From NCBI RefSeq assembly GCF_037975245.1, contig NC_092572.1, positions 1,837,501 to 1,897,500 on the forward strand: a DNA stretch of 60,000 nt, given 5' to 3'. The position numbers and the translations under genes were made by a program. Below the pieces are notes generated by a model. The model worked only from the letters and a program-made list of their open reading frames with translations. It did not search any database and was not told the DNA's origin. Shown piece by piece: positions 11,565 through 24,500 of this stretch. Each line of letters begins with the position of its first letter. Positions within the stretch are counted from its first letter, which is position 1. The DNA is from Apostichopus japonicus (lineage: Eukaryota; Echinodermata; Holothuroidea; Aspidochirotida; Stichopodidae).

Positions 11565-12700
11565 GCATCAGTTGTAGGTTTTGATTCTGAAAATCATGCT
11601 CAAATGTTCCCTATATGATTTAATACATACACTGATAATCAAAATGGTATAACTTTTTTACAATGATCTTAATTTACCTTTAGTTAATTACCTGTTACTT
11701 AATTTTGAAAAACAAATCCCAGATGAAGGTTTGGATTCTGAAAATCATGTTTGAGTATTCCCTACATGATGTAATACATACACTGAATATCCAAATAGTA
11801 TAACGTATTTACAATGATTTAAATTTACCTTTAGTTAATTACCTGTTACCTTGTTACCTAATTAAAAAATATACAATGATCTTAATCTACCTTTTGTTAA
11901 TTACCTGTTACTTATTTTAGAAAAAAAAAACATATCCTAGATGAAGGTTTGGATTCTTAAAATCATATTTAAGTTGTCCCTACATGATGTTATACATACA
12001 CTGAATATCCAAATAGTATAACGTATTTACAATGATTTGAATTTACCTTTAGTTAATTACCTGTTACCTAATTAAAACAAAGAAATCTCAGATGTAGGTT
12101 TGGATTCTGAAAATCATGCTCAAATTTTACAAACGTGATTTTATACATGCACTGATTATCAAAATGGTAAAACCTATTTGCAATGAGCTTAATTTACCTT
12201 TAGTTAATTACCTGTTACCTAATTAAAGAAAAAGCTCAGATGTAGGTTTGGATTCTGAAAATCATGCTCAAATTTTACATACAGGATGTTATACATACAC
12301 TGATCTTCAAAATGGTATAACTTATTTACAATGATCTTAATCTACCTTTAGTTAATTACCTGTTACTTAATTTAAAATAACAAATCTCAGATGCAGGTAT
12401 GGATTCTGAAAATCATGCTCAAATATTACATACGTGATTTTATTCATACACTGATTATCAAAATGATAAAACTGATTTACATTGATCTTAATTTACTTTT
12501 TTTAATTACCTGATACCTTTTTTTTTAATTAATTTTATTTCAGATTTAGGTTTGGATGCTGAAAATCACGTTCATGCATCCCTACATGATATACGACACA
12601 ATACATGATACATGATATCTGATAACATACACTGATTATCAAACCGGTATCACTTATTTGAAATGACTTTTTTTTCTTTATTTAATTATGTTTTACTTAG
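11565..12700. repeat. satellite of ~150-bp units, about seven copies
   Basis: The motif GATTCTGAAAATCATG recurs near 11583, 11735, 11952, 12100, 12251, 12402 and 12555, with spacing near 150 bp (one interval near 215 bp). Each unit also has a TTTACCTTTAGTTAATTACC block. Copies are diverged by substitutions and small indels, and the last ones decay. From the end of the array to 13316 nothing coding is seen. Confidence 0.88.
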
Positions 12701-13312
12701 TTTCGTATGTTTTGTCTCAAATTTAAAGTTTGAATGAATTTAATCGGTAAATAAGAAGAGAGGCAGAGACGTTGATGCCGATTGAGACCGTCATTCATTA
12801 AATGTGATGGATTAATTTGTAGATGTAATTCTTTGGATCTTACTGGATACTAGAATAACGCTGTGTCAAGTGACTACATCAACCTCAAACCAGTGCGAAG
12901 TGGGCATTTCAGGTCGAGGTGTGAATTGGGGTGTGATGCTAAATACTTGGTGTAGTTTTACGCAAACTCACAAGCTAATTCTCATGAGCGTTATTTGTTA
13001 TTTGGCTACACGGTTTCCAAGAATGATTTCACATAAGGATCATGTCACTGAGTAGACTCCACAAGTTTCGGCTGTCGTCATATTTTCTCTGAATTGCTCC
13101 ACCCAGTTTACCGAATAATGGTTATACGTTTCCTTAATCATAACACGCTGCAGATAATATAAAGCAAGATTGCCCTAATTAATTAATCAATACATCATTA
13201 TAAATGTAACGTACTTAGAAAAACAGGTACAGTGGCGAAATGGAACTTCGTGCCAACTGATTATAAGATACCTTGACGACCAATCATGCATACTTTATTA
13301 AATATATTAGGG

Positions 13313-13495
<183 letters not shown>

Positions 13496-13561
13496 TTTAA
13501 CTTGATTCGCGATATTCTGAATAAAATGACGCTATTGCTCCTAATAAAATGTTAATATTAA

Positions 13562-13735
13562 TTAATAGTGTATAATAATCTTAAAAGATTTCCCTTCAAA
13601 TGGTCGAAAACTTTTGTTATAATCTCCCTTTGGTAGTTTGACACTTTCAATGATCAGGTCTGTTTTTATGTCCGGCAAAACTTCATATGTTGCTGGCGGA
13701 AAATCACCACGGAAAGTCAATTTGCCCAGTTTAAC
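13562..13735 (-). CDS. last exon of NACHT gene 2, leucine-rich
   Basis: A phase-0 exon after a TTGCACAG acceptor, 57 codons plus [20 protein letters not shown] and [10 protein letters not shown] align with the corresponding exon of gene 1. No GT donor is present where gene 1 splices onward, so the protein ends here in FKIIIHY. This may be a natural shortening or decay. Confidence 0.68.
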   Translation of the reverse strand, partial: VKLGKLTFRGDFPPATYEVLPDIKTDLIIESVKLPKGDYNKSFRPFEGKSFKIIIHY

Positions 13736-15975
13736 CTGTGCAATAAAAGCAAAATGTTAAAAAAAAACACAACAAATTCTTTGCCCGTCTCTATTTCATT
13801 AAACCTGTTCGTTTCTGCTGAAGGCAAAGTAATATTGTTACATGTAGGCAATGTATGGAGTAACAGATCCCATCCCAGTATTTGGGGATATATAGACAAT
13901 TATTCATGCATTCATGCAAAAAATCGGTCCCTTCGTGGGTACAACACCTTATCTATTTTATCTATGTTTAATATTGTAATTTCTTGCAAGTTTGTTAAGC
14001 ACTCGTGTGACCTCTTACTTTAAACCCAATGGTGTGATTAGTCACGGATGCACTATAAATCCCATACACATGCACACATCTACAAAGTTAAAATCAATTG
14101 TTCTACGGTTTTGAGCTCGTGACACCCGTTTTAGGGAATGATATTGGAACAATTTTAGAGCCAAAATTTGAAGAAATTGTTTGATAGAGTACAATATCTC
14201 ACCAAAATCACAGTACTTGCATGGATGAGATAAATTTGACTATTAACAATATCGAAAGTGTTAGGATACTTTTAAATCATAACTAAACACGGATGTAAAA
14301 AAGGTTTTCATCGGAAGAGTACAATCCCAACACTTCCCTTATGCATCGAGACTGCCTGATCCAAGGTTTATACCTCCCTAAACTCGCAACAAGGCTACCG
14401 GACCTAAAGTGGTTGGGTGGATTATAACCATACCTATGTATATTTTATGTAGTAACATAAGTTGGCAGTAAACTACAAAGGCAGTAGAATTATCGCTAAT
14501 TCATTTGTATGAAACGGGGTTACAACTTTACTAGCAAAGATAGACGTCACAGGTTGAGAACAATATACAAAAAATATGGAATACTTACTCCAGACCTTTT
14601 GCAGGAGTTACACACATCTTTCACCAGGTCTTCACTGTAGCCAGGTGCTTCTCTGTCAAATACTATGTCCTTTTTTTCGAATTTGCGACACCAATTGTCT
14701 ATGTCCCAGTATTTCCATAACTTCCAAAAGACGTACACGTTATCAGTTAGAGAAAAGTTTAACCTGAGTTTTTGATAACAATATTCTTTTGTAAATGATC
14801 CTTGTGACAGCAAAAAGAAGATGTGAGTCAACAGAGGCGATTTTTTGACATTGCTATCAATTGTAAAGATATTTTTCCAATTTGCTTCCATGGATTCAGT
14901 CGTAATTTCGTTCCCGTCGAGATTCTGGACTCTAGTCGGGTCAATATCGGTAATGGTGTTTTTCCAGTAGGTTTTTCTTTGGCAATCAGTAAAGCCGTTC
15001 AAATTAACTGACGTTTCTTTTGTTGGGAATAATAATTTCCTGCTTTTGTTTAGCCGAACCGTTGCCCAGACTTTCAATCTTGGGAAACTATTTAATTCAT
15101 TATTCAGAAGATTTTCTACAGTTAGTGAATTGTTTCTTGATGTTTTCGTTGCAGAATCGGTTTTCAACTTTAAATGGGAAAGTCCATCAAGAAGCACGAG
15201 GGTATTCCTCTGTTGCAGGGCACTGGACATAGCTTCTACAGACTGAATTTCCCCATTTGTAGCTTTTACTACTTCCTCCAAAATACAGCTGTTTCTCGAT
15301 AAACCGTGAAGCTTGATATATATTAGGATAACATCATTCAGAATGATCCCCTTCGCCCACTGCTGTAGTACGTATTGCAATAAATACGTTTTGCCAAATC
15401 CTTCTTCACCAATAATGAGAACACGTTCATTGTTCTCGAAGAATTGCTTCTGAAGTATTTCGTCGCTGGTAGACTTTCGTTCTTCTTCCTGCACACGTGT
15501 TATCACGCAGTCACATGTTGTATATAAGGTTTGCTGTCCTGCTTTGCGGTAAAGTTTCTTCAAAACGTCAATTACTGTCTCTACATTTTCAAGTGTATTT
15601 TCTGTAAATACAGGCGCATTAACCCGTACTGAGAAGAATTAAAGATGTATATAAGATAACAACTATTGTATTGATAATATTAATGAAATAAATACCATTT
15701 ATATTTGTCTTCACCTACGAATGCTTTTGTTTCAAAGAAATATGTCCTTTTTGGAGAAAAACATGACGATGACAACCTCGTTTTTAAAGAAATATATAGT
15801 AGTCGTAGCTGATTTTTTTTTTCAGGACAGGTGGATATTATTGACGAAGCAGTTAACTTTCGATATGAGATATAAACAGTTTCCTCAAAACTTCTACTGT
15901 CTCTGCATTTTCTATATATACATTTTCCCGCGTACTTTCTGTCACTGCTGCATTTTCTGTCAATGCTAATAATAA

Positions 15976-16069
<94 letters not shown>

Positions 16070-16098
16070 TAAATATATACATATATATACATATATAT

Positions 16099-16156
<58 letters not shown>

Positions 16157-18368
16157 GTAAATAAAGGAACTATTTATTGTTACACAAAAATTGTATACTA
16201 AAGAATATATTAGAATGTAACAAGAAATAGCATTAGTTTTCGTGGTTTAGTTTAACTTGATATTTCTATTAGCTCATCATGACATTTTAAACTTCTAACT
16301 CCTATTTTCATCATCTACCTACAACCCTACATGTAAAAATATAACAATTTCTGTTTTGATTGTACGCTATAGGAATTTTAAAGAAGTATAAAAAGCAAAT
16401 GGAACAGTAAGACATGTGCTGTAGCAAGTTTTAATTGACAGAATAGTATTCAACTCAGCTTAACTGGCATGAATTGATACTCTTATTAAACTTCTAGTGT
16501 ACGTAGAAGCCATTAATCATTCACAATAACGGTCATCGAACTGAAATTTCATACTCTCTTCTATTTCTGTATTGGTGTGATTAACGATTGTCAGCCATAC
16601 CATAATTAGTGATAAGTATCTACTGTAAAATTGTCAGTTACAGATACAGTTGATCCTCAACAATAATAGGAGTTGTAATAACAGCGAGGCAGTTGATTTT
16701 ATGACACTTAAGCGGCCACAAATGTGGGAGAAGCCCGCAGGGTCTATGGATTGTAACTTTCAAGTTTAGTGGCTTCCTATTCAATCTTTAATATCATATT
16801 TGGAATCTTTTCAAGTTCGAAAGTTATTTATGACAATGTGTATATTATCCATTGTCGGAACCGCAAGCTTCATACTTCCCCAACCCACAAGGAATCATAC
16901 AAAGCAACCTTACGTTTCGTAAGCAACTTGGTAGCTGCGTAAGAGCACGTTACAACCAATATGCCCACTACAAGAGGGAACAAAATGGCAACGGCCACTA
17001 GCGATATGACTTGGGTATACCTCCATTGTTGGATCGGCAAATCCGGCCATGTCTCCGTTGATGTATCATCAGATTTACCTTATTAAAAAACAAAAATTTT
17101 TAAAAAACTATATTATTTGAGCAAAGAACTTATATTAATAGAGCTTTATTTCGTTTTGCCGTAAAATGCACGTCATGCATTATACGCTTGAGTACGACGA
17201 TATTCCGTTATATTAGTTTACAAGGTACATCTATAGTATTTCGAAGATAAAGGGCGTTGGATAGGATGAAATCTTCTTGTTTGATAATTCATTCTAAATC
17301 TATAGAAATCATTAAAAAAAACATCAGAATAATAGGTTTGTTACTGCAGGTGATTACTCTTTGACATGCATTATGATATTATAAAAAAATGGGGGTAGTT
17401 TGCATTTCTGATTATTACTGAGTCCATACAAATTCATTAGGGAAAATTTATATAACTATATAGATTCATGCCCAACCTCACCATTTATTAACCAGCAGAA
17501 GTAACTTAACAGTATCATGTTTCAGAGGATATTGTTGGGACATTGGGATAAAACGTAACAAAATACACAGTTAGATGCAGCTTCAAAATTACAGAGAAAC
17601 GCCGACATTGCAAGATATAGAGTACGAGATGAACATTCAATGTTTAGAATAATACGACCATCCACATGTGAGGCTGAACATCAAATTTTGAGATGAAACG
17701 CAAAAGTTTGGTGGCTAACCATAGCATCTACAAAAAATTGGTTCTCAGCTGTTTTGTTTAACAGTTGTCAGACCTTTTCATTTCCGTCTCCAACCAATTT
17801 GACCATATCAACCAACACCCACCCACACCAGATTTGAAATACGGTTCACTCTAATGGTTTGTAGTGTGATATGGGGATGTAACAGGTACTCCGGACGTAG
17901 AGGCCAGGTAATAGCACGACATAAATAGACAGAAGAAGTTTCAGCTGAGTATTACAGTTGAGTATATTTATGAAAGTAAAAATCTGGTGTTATAATTTTG
18001 TCTAAAGATGAGAATTAAGGTGAGTGAGTGAATATTCACTCTATACTTGTTATAGAACGAGAAACTCTTCGTGCTACCATAACCGAGAGAAGAACTCTAT
18101 AGAAAATTGAAAACTGGATCACTTTACTGTGCTGAAAATCTAGTTTATTTATATAAGCGAAGATAATAAAAGGGAAGTCATAATATTACATGACGGATTC
18201 CATGTTAACAACTTGGCCGTCACACATACAACACACACACATACACGGTACAATGAATTTAATTCGATGTAAAAGAAGCGACTGGCTAATATTGAAGTAT
18301 ATACATTCTAAGCAACTCTAATTACCTTCGCGGAGAAGACTGCTTAACAGTGCTATGAGGAATAACAT
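13562..18368 (-). CDS. transmembrane NACHT protein (NACHT gene 2), 4-exon model
   Basis: A paralogue of the gene at 1.6-7.7 kb, with a different front end. Exons on the minus strand: 18368-18326 (signal peptide), 17078-16914 (transmembrane), 15628-14589 (NACHT) and 13735-13562 (leucine-rich, ending at TAA). Splice sites and phases agree and the total is 1422 nt (473 residues). The segment before the membrane helix is only about 25 residues ([14 protein letters not shown] region) and no Ig exon is visible between 17.08 and 18.33 kb. The product is therefore predicted to be a type I membrane protein with almost no ectodomain and a cytoplasmic NACHT. The last exon ends at a stop where gene 1 has a splice donor, so the charged C-terminal tail is lost. 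An acceptor in front of the ATG suggests a 5' UTR exon. The role as a sensor or signalling partner is inferred. Confidence 0.7.
14589..15628 (-). CDS. NACHT ATPase exon (gene 2)
   Basis: A 1040-nt exon, entering in phase 1 after TTCTTCTCAG and leaving in phase 0 at TCTGGA|GTAAGT. Conserved TTCDCVI is followed by a textbook Walker A GEEGFGKT (about residues 143-150), YVLQQWAKG, then Walker [12 protein letters not shown], in which the second acidic position of NACHT DGxDE is replaced by SH. KVWATVR is the sensor-like strand. It aligns along its length with the gene 1 exon, so the Walker B change is shared by both. Confidence 0.9.
15850..15972 (-). pseudogene. decayed second copy of the start of the NACHT exon
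   Basis: The minus strand encodes [19 protein letters not shown] and then TVEVLRKLF, matching the start of the functional exon 220 bases away ([26 protein letters not shown]). It soon meets a stop and is abutted by a TA microsatellite. It may be an old partial tandem duplication or a remnant alternative exon. Confidence 0.6.
15980..16153. repeat. (TA)n microsatellite, interrupted
   Basis: A TA run with scattered GTA, CATA and GATA interruptions, in the intron between the transmembrane and NACHT exons of gene 2. Confidence 0.96.
16154..16913. other. intron sequence, nothing further seen
   Basis: AT-rich intronic DNA of NACHT gene 2 with no second exon or repeat that I can support. Confidence 0.5.
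16914..17078 (-). CDS. transmembrane exon of NACHT gene 2
   Basis: A 165-nt phase 1-1 exon between an AATAAG acceptor and AAAC|GTAAGG. It encodes a polar lead, then a 22-residue hydrophobic helix ([20 protein letters not shown] core) followed by a basic stop-transfer segment (TKLLTK). The phase joins the signal peptide exon (E-G) and the NACHT exon correctly. Confidence 0.82.
18326..18368 (-). CDS. signal peptide exon of NACHT gene 2
   Basis: ATG with the hydrophobic stretch [15 protein letters not shown], ending in phase 1 at GAAG|GTAATT. An acceptor-like CTTTTTCTTCCAG lies about 40 bases before the ATG, suggesting a 5' UTR intron. The phase matches the transmembrane exon. Confidence 0.72.
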
Positions 18369-19239
18369 TTTTGTCTTGTTGTATTTCAGGCAATGTTGCT
18401 TTCTGGAAGAAAAAGGAAACAAAAGCTACAACTGTGTTGTTTGTATATTATTCATATCTTAAATTAAATATTCATGGTTCATTCTAAAAAACTGAAAGAA
18501 GAATACGGTCGAAGTTACTGTGAACTCGCAACGAGCATCGTACCGTTAACTCCACACATTTTGGACGGCCGTTTCTATCTCTTTTCCTAAAATCTTGTTC
18601 TTACACTTTAAATATCTGAAACTACCTAAGCTAATTATCTTTAGTGGATTTTATTTAGACTGTTTTCCCCATTTAAGTTAGCTTTCCTTTCTTTGAAACT
18701 AATAATCTTAGTTTATTGCTTCCACCTCCTGGGATATATACTAAGCTGTGGCAAACGTTAGATGCTGGGTTACAATATAGTAATATATTTACAACATTTA
18801 GGCCTACATGTAGGCTGATAACCTAGACTGCTTCTTATTCAAAGATCTAAAAATCGAATTTATTAATAGTTTGTTTGTTAATGGCTGCACCTCAACCATA
18901 TTGTGATACAGACTCAGCTTAGACCTTCTACAAGATCTCCAGTTGAGTACCATATTTCCTTGAACTGTTGGAGCGTTCAATTGCCGTACTACTATTATTA
19001 GAAAAGGTTAATGGTTTGGAATGATAATTCAACTAGGCCACGTTAGGCATACCACCGGAAAACTAATGGGCTAGGCTATACAACACAACACCAACACCAA
19101 CGCTACAAGGCAACAACAAAATAACTGAAAATCTGCAGCTTCAAAGGCCTTCCAATTGACGGCAATAGGACCTTGACTCTTTCTCACCTCGCCCTAGCAG
19201 TGACAGTGTAATCCTATTGAAGAACCACATAGTGGTTAA

Positions 19240-19365
19240 CGCTTCAGTGGTTAACCCCGGTTAACGCCGGTAAAGGCCGGCTAACGCCGCTCAACGCCGC
19301 TCAACGCCGTTGAACGCCGCTCAACGCCGGCTGACGCCGGTTAACGCCTCAGTGGTTAACGCCGG
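19240..19365. repeat. TAACGCCGGT-type decamer repeat, GC-rich
   Basis: About a dozen copies of a 10-base unit (variants of TTAACGCCGG, CTCAACGCCG and TGAACGCCG) form a GC-rich island in AT-rich surroundings. From 18.4 to 19.2 kb nothing else is seen. Confidence 0.85.
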
Positions 19366-19559
19366 TGCGTTTCAATTATAAGTTTCCCGGTTCGAATCAC
19401 TCCAAGATTAATGTATGTCGTCCAGTTAAAGAGTTGTTGACTATTGACAATTCATAATTATGGACGTAAAATATGAATGTAAGAGACTGACTTCGGTCAG
19501 CTTGAGGCTTTGATAAGCCAACCAGGCTTCTTCGCGAGTTCCTGCTTGCAGGAGGATCT

Positions 19560-19601
19560 AAAATACACACACACATATACACCCATACACACATACATAC
19601 G
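19560..19601. repeat. (CA)-rich microsatellite
   Basis: A short run of ACACAC, ATACAC and CATACATAC steps. A second small CA run lies near 18220-18246. Confidence 0.8.
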
Positions 19602-19759
19602 CAGGACGGGCAGAAGTGGCCGTTACAAAATAATTCATCATTCATTAATTTGAGAGTTAACACTAGAATGCAAAAATGCATAGTGGTGCGATGATGTAAC
19701 ATGAGCTATTTTCTTCATGAATCTGACGTAATGTGTAGTGAGGGTGTACAACATACTTG

Positions 19760-21115
19760 ATCAAAGTATACTCAGTGAAAAAGCAGTGTGGTGAGACAAA
19801 CAATAATTTACAATGACACAGGCTGTCCTGAAATGACCATTAACCGCAACAACAGGATTCTTGTACTAAATGTGATAGATGCATTAACGTACTAAATATG
19901 ACATCAGTCCTTGTTGAAATATTGTGTAAAACATGGTTTTACAATTTGATCCCTGGTGAACTCAAACGACCATTGACCTCCGCTCACAACATGGGCTAGT
20001 ACTCAATGTGGTACAATTACATACCAAATCTGTCCAAGCTTCTCTATCGATATTATATGTAGGAAGATGTGTTAGCGTGGAGAGACAGGTAATAGGGGGA
20101 GTGAAGTAAATGTTTGGCATTTTTATTACTTTCAAATGACCTTTGACCTCCACCAAAAGCAATAATAGGCCTCTTAAATTTGATATGGTACATCATCAAT
20201 CCAAATATGAGATCTGGCCTTTATTGCAAAATTTTGTTAACAAGGTTGTCACGATTTTACCTGTTGTCCCCATATGACTTTGACCTCCATCAAAAAATAG
20301 GATTATTTTACTTTGTTATACACCTTCATACCAAGTATGAGATCTGCCCAAGCTTCCAATATTGAGATATCATGTTTACAATGTTTTAACAATTTAACCC
20401 CTGGTGACCCCAAATGAAGTTTGACCTCCACCAAAAACATTATGCGTCATGTACTCAATGTTGTACGTCTACACTCTAAAAATTAGGTCAGCGAAGCTAC
20501 CCTTCTTGATATATCCTGTTTACAATGTTTTCACAATTTGACCCATGGTGACCCCAAATGACCTTTGACTACCATCAAAAACAGCAGGCTTCTTTGACTT
20601 AATGTTATAAACCTTCATACCAAGTATAAAATCTGCTCAAGCTTCCAATGTTGAGATATCATGTTTACAATGTTTTCATAATTTGATCCCTGGCGACCCC
20701 AAATGACCTTTTACCTCCACAAAAAACAATTAAATTCCTATACTCAATGCGGTACGTTACTCCCCTAAAATTAGGTCTGCCGAAGCTTCCTTTCTTGATA
20801 TATCATGTTTACAATGTTTTCACAATTTGACCACTGGTGACCCTAAATGTACTTTGACCTCCACAGAAAACAATAGGCTTCTTTGTACTCAATGTGGTAC
20901 ATCTACACACTAAATATGAGGTCTGCTCAAGCTTCCCTTCTTCAGATATCGTGTTTCCAAAGTTTTCACAATTTGACCCCTGGTGACCCCAAATGACATC
21001 TTACCTCCACAGAAAACAATATGCTTCTTTGTACTTAATGTGTTACATCTGCACACTAAACATGAACTTGGTCCAACATTTCCTTGTTGAGATATCGTGT
21101 TTACAAGATGGGCGT
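19760..21115. repeat. ~145-bp tandem repeat with TTTGACCTCCACCAAAAACA block
   Basis: About eight to nine diverged units. Each has TGACCCCAAATGACCTTTGA, an AACAATAGGCTTCTTTGTAC block, a GATATC-TGTTTACAATG block and TTTTCACAATTTGACC. Spacing near 145 bp is seen at roughly 20145, 20287, 20427, 20713, 20858 and 21003. Similar dispersed repeats occur widely in marine invertebrate DNA (from memory). Confidence 0.85.
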
Positions 21116-21506
21116 CACAAACGCACACACACACGCCATCATGATTACAAAGGTTATGATATTCATCGAAACCAAAATCGATGACACATAAATTTAGGTT
21201 TTTAATACATTTAGGCTTTTTCAGAAATCACAAATACTTTTTATTTCTAGGCTTCGTAGCCTAATTATTCACCAACCTGCTGGCAAGATCCGCATTTCTA
21301 CTATCTATTTTACGCTCCCATGCGTTCTACCCCATAAAACAATAGTATATTGATGAGGTTCCATCAACTATTATGAAATAATCAACTATGACTCCAGCCA
21401 ATCAGATGAAGTTAATAATGATTGACAAGGGTGATATGAATCCACTGTTACATCACGTAGAATACAATCATAACTGTTATTGGCAATTTAAACAAAGGTA
21501 GAAATT

Positions 21507-21567
21507 ATGGAGATATCTTACTTGTCGTGTCCGCTATTTTTTATTACAATTTTGTTCGGTATTTTCG
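21507..21567 (+). CDS. signal peptide exon, probably of the Ig pseudokinase gene
   Basis: ATG followed by a hydrophobic core ([12 protein letters not shown]), ending in phase 1 at a perfect TTCG|GTAAGT donor. It matches the phase of the Ig1 exon at 28949. No better signal exon is visible closer to it. Confidence 0.6.
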
Positions 21568-24500
21568 GTAAGTAAAATCCCCAGTCTACACTCTAAAAAA
21601 GATGGGTAATATTTTCTGGGCAAATGCTCGGTTGGGGAGTTCTTTAACAATATTGGGCAAAATCCCTGCTCTATGTGTTGACCAACTTATAGTAAAACAG
21701 AATTTAGTAAACCGCTGTGCAAAGTGAATGAAATATACCCAACATTTGGTAAGCGTCCCACCAAATCGAAAGTCACTGGTACTGACTGGGGCGACGCGCA
21801 CATCTGCGACGAAAAAATGAACGTTTTGCCTATACATTTGTGTGTGTTTGCATGGACAAACACCGTACGTTACGTATCATCGCATAGCTCATACATACAG
21901 TGTAGATGACGAGTGTAGATGAAAATATAGAAGATTGGCAGGCCTATCGAAGAAATCCTACAAAAATGGGGGGTTGAAGAGCTGATAGACAAGTTTCAAG
22001 GTAAGAATGTACAATTGAAGAGCAGGCTAACAAAATTACAAACCTATATTATGTTGATATGAAAATGATGTAAATATTGGTATACAAAGAGATAGCGTCA
22101 GGTAAGGTCGAAAAGCATAATGAGTAACGTTACTCGATAGGTTAAACGTAACTTAACTAGTGTAGCCTAGGTCCAGATTAGGCCTAGCTTTTGGCTATAT
22201 TTAATATTGTTATACTACTACTAGTAGCTGCAACGATCGAATTGGAATTGTATTGATGTTAATATTGACGAAAGACATTGGGACCTAACTTGACACCAGA
22301 TAACCGTGCATGAAATTCATTAATGTACAAGTTCCAAGGGTACGTAGATAGTAGGAGTAGTGTACGTAGTACTTTTCTAGCCTACGTACTTAGCCTATAT
22401 GCTACTGGCCAACTAGCACAGGTTTAACGTTAGGCTATGCCAAATTTGCTCAATCGAATTTGTACAAATTAAGCTACCAAGCAAACCCTACCGTCTGACG
22501 TTAGGTCTAGTAACCTAGGGTTGTGCCCAGGAATTTTTAAATTTAGAATTAGCGAACTGGTTGTTATTCTAGTGACAGATTGGGGAAGGGTCAAAACGAG
22601 GGGAAATGTCAGCTCGAGTCAAACTCAACGTGAGAGTAGGGGGATGGAAGTCAAATTAAATTTGCTCAGTATCAGATACCAGATTATGCTACTTTTGGAG
22701 CGCTTAAAAATGACGATGTCTTTGAATATTTACTTCAAACATAACCACTTAACGTAGTTTAAGCCTGTATTACCCTAGCCAATACATTGTAACTTAAAAA
22801 AAAAATGGTAAGATTGAGAACAAATCCTGTAGGCTATGGGCATTGGAATAGGGCCAAGTTAGTTTAGTGATCACTATATGTGCACCAGTTAACTGCTTAC
22901 TTGCGTGAAGCTAGCAGCCATTAAGACTAAGAGCAGCCACTAACACTGTAACAGCATTCATCATTTCATCATTGATATTGAGCTATATATGTATCAGAGT
23001 ACTGTCTGTGCTTGAACTTAGTGGCCGCTAGCTTCAATGAGGCAAATCGCTTGCATATAATGACAAATGCAGTATTCAGATCCAGTAACTAACGGTACGT
23101 ACAGTAGGTAACATGCAAAGCTCGCCAACGATAATAAGCTACGCCTATGTAGGTTAACTATATATGAACTGATGCTTTAACGATGCAAACTACCACAATA
23201 ATTTAGAACGTAAGATTGATTTAATACTATACACAACATTTTAAGTGTAGAATTTCAAAATTTCTATCAGTAATTGAGTAATATAGGTTAGATATTTGAA
23301 GTTTTCCTTGCACCAGATGGATATAGTGAACAGCGTAATTGGCGATTTTTGATATAGTGCTGGGTGAAAATGTTCAGTGCTGGGCGGAGCCAACAGACTT
23401 AGGCACCGTACTTTATAGTGCAACTAAGTGTAATACAAGTTTACAATGTACAACACTGTAAGATGGGGCACTAATGGCAAAATATAAAGGGCATGATGGT
23501 GCAGCTTCTTTCAGCTGTGGGTTATGTCAAGCCATGCATCAGATATACCTTGATGGCAAGGAATTTAATTGTTGTCACAATTGTGCATGGTTTTATTTAT
23601 TAATGTTGCAACCACTGTCATAAAAGGGGGGGGGTGGGTTAGGGCACTGTTCAGTCAGTGGTAATAATGAATATATACAATATAAATTAATTTTAAGGGA
23701 TGTTCCTGCAAATAAATTAAAGCTGCAAACTGTGACAAGTGTTATCACTGAGGATGCTTTGCAGGTTAGACCAGAAAAATAAATTGCCCAATACCACAAA
23801 CAAATTAACATGTGCTAATAGTATATGGAACTTCCTTCAAAACTGACTTCAAAGTTAAAATTTGAAAGGAAAAGCTTCCAATAGGGCAGCATCCATCAAA
23901 ATCCAGTCCTATTACAGTCAAATGATTATGACTCCCGAAGCTTTCAAACTCTGCTGCCAATGCTAAGTTGTGGTTCATTGTTTTTCTTCTTTTTTTTTCT
24001 CAACAGAAAATGGAATTGATGTGACTGCATTCGCCTTGTTGGATGAATTAAGTATAAAAGAATTGATTCCTAAAGTCGAACTGAGACTGACATTTTTAAA
24101 GGGTTGGCGAGAAGCGGTAAGCTCTAAAGATTTCATGCACCTGTTTGAAATGCCTTAGGACTATAGAAGGAGGCAACAAGAAACTTTTTTTCCACCTCAA
24201 GCATGTACATGGCATTGCCAATAAAAGCAGGGTCAAAGTTGTTTGCAGTCAAGGTAAATGTGTGCTAACATTTAATACATTATGTGGCTACAAAAGCTTG
24301 TAAAGACTATATCTCTATAACAATTATAATGGATTGATTACAACAGATGCTGTGGTGAGTGAAGTCTGCCTGTTTCTTGGGGTAGCTATAACAAGAATAG
24401 TAACAATGAGGCATGACTTAAATTATCCTTTCTCAGTTTTAGTAGGATAGATTTCTATCATCTTTTGCAGGATAGTGGTACTGTAGGTACATATTACATA

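Noticed and set aside
13717-13899. Minus-strand ORF between the NACHT and last exons of gene 2, with a similar piece near 3497-3600 in gene 1
   Set aside because: Weak mutual similarity only, and both genes join in phase without it.
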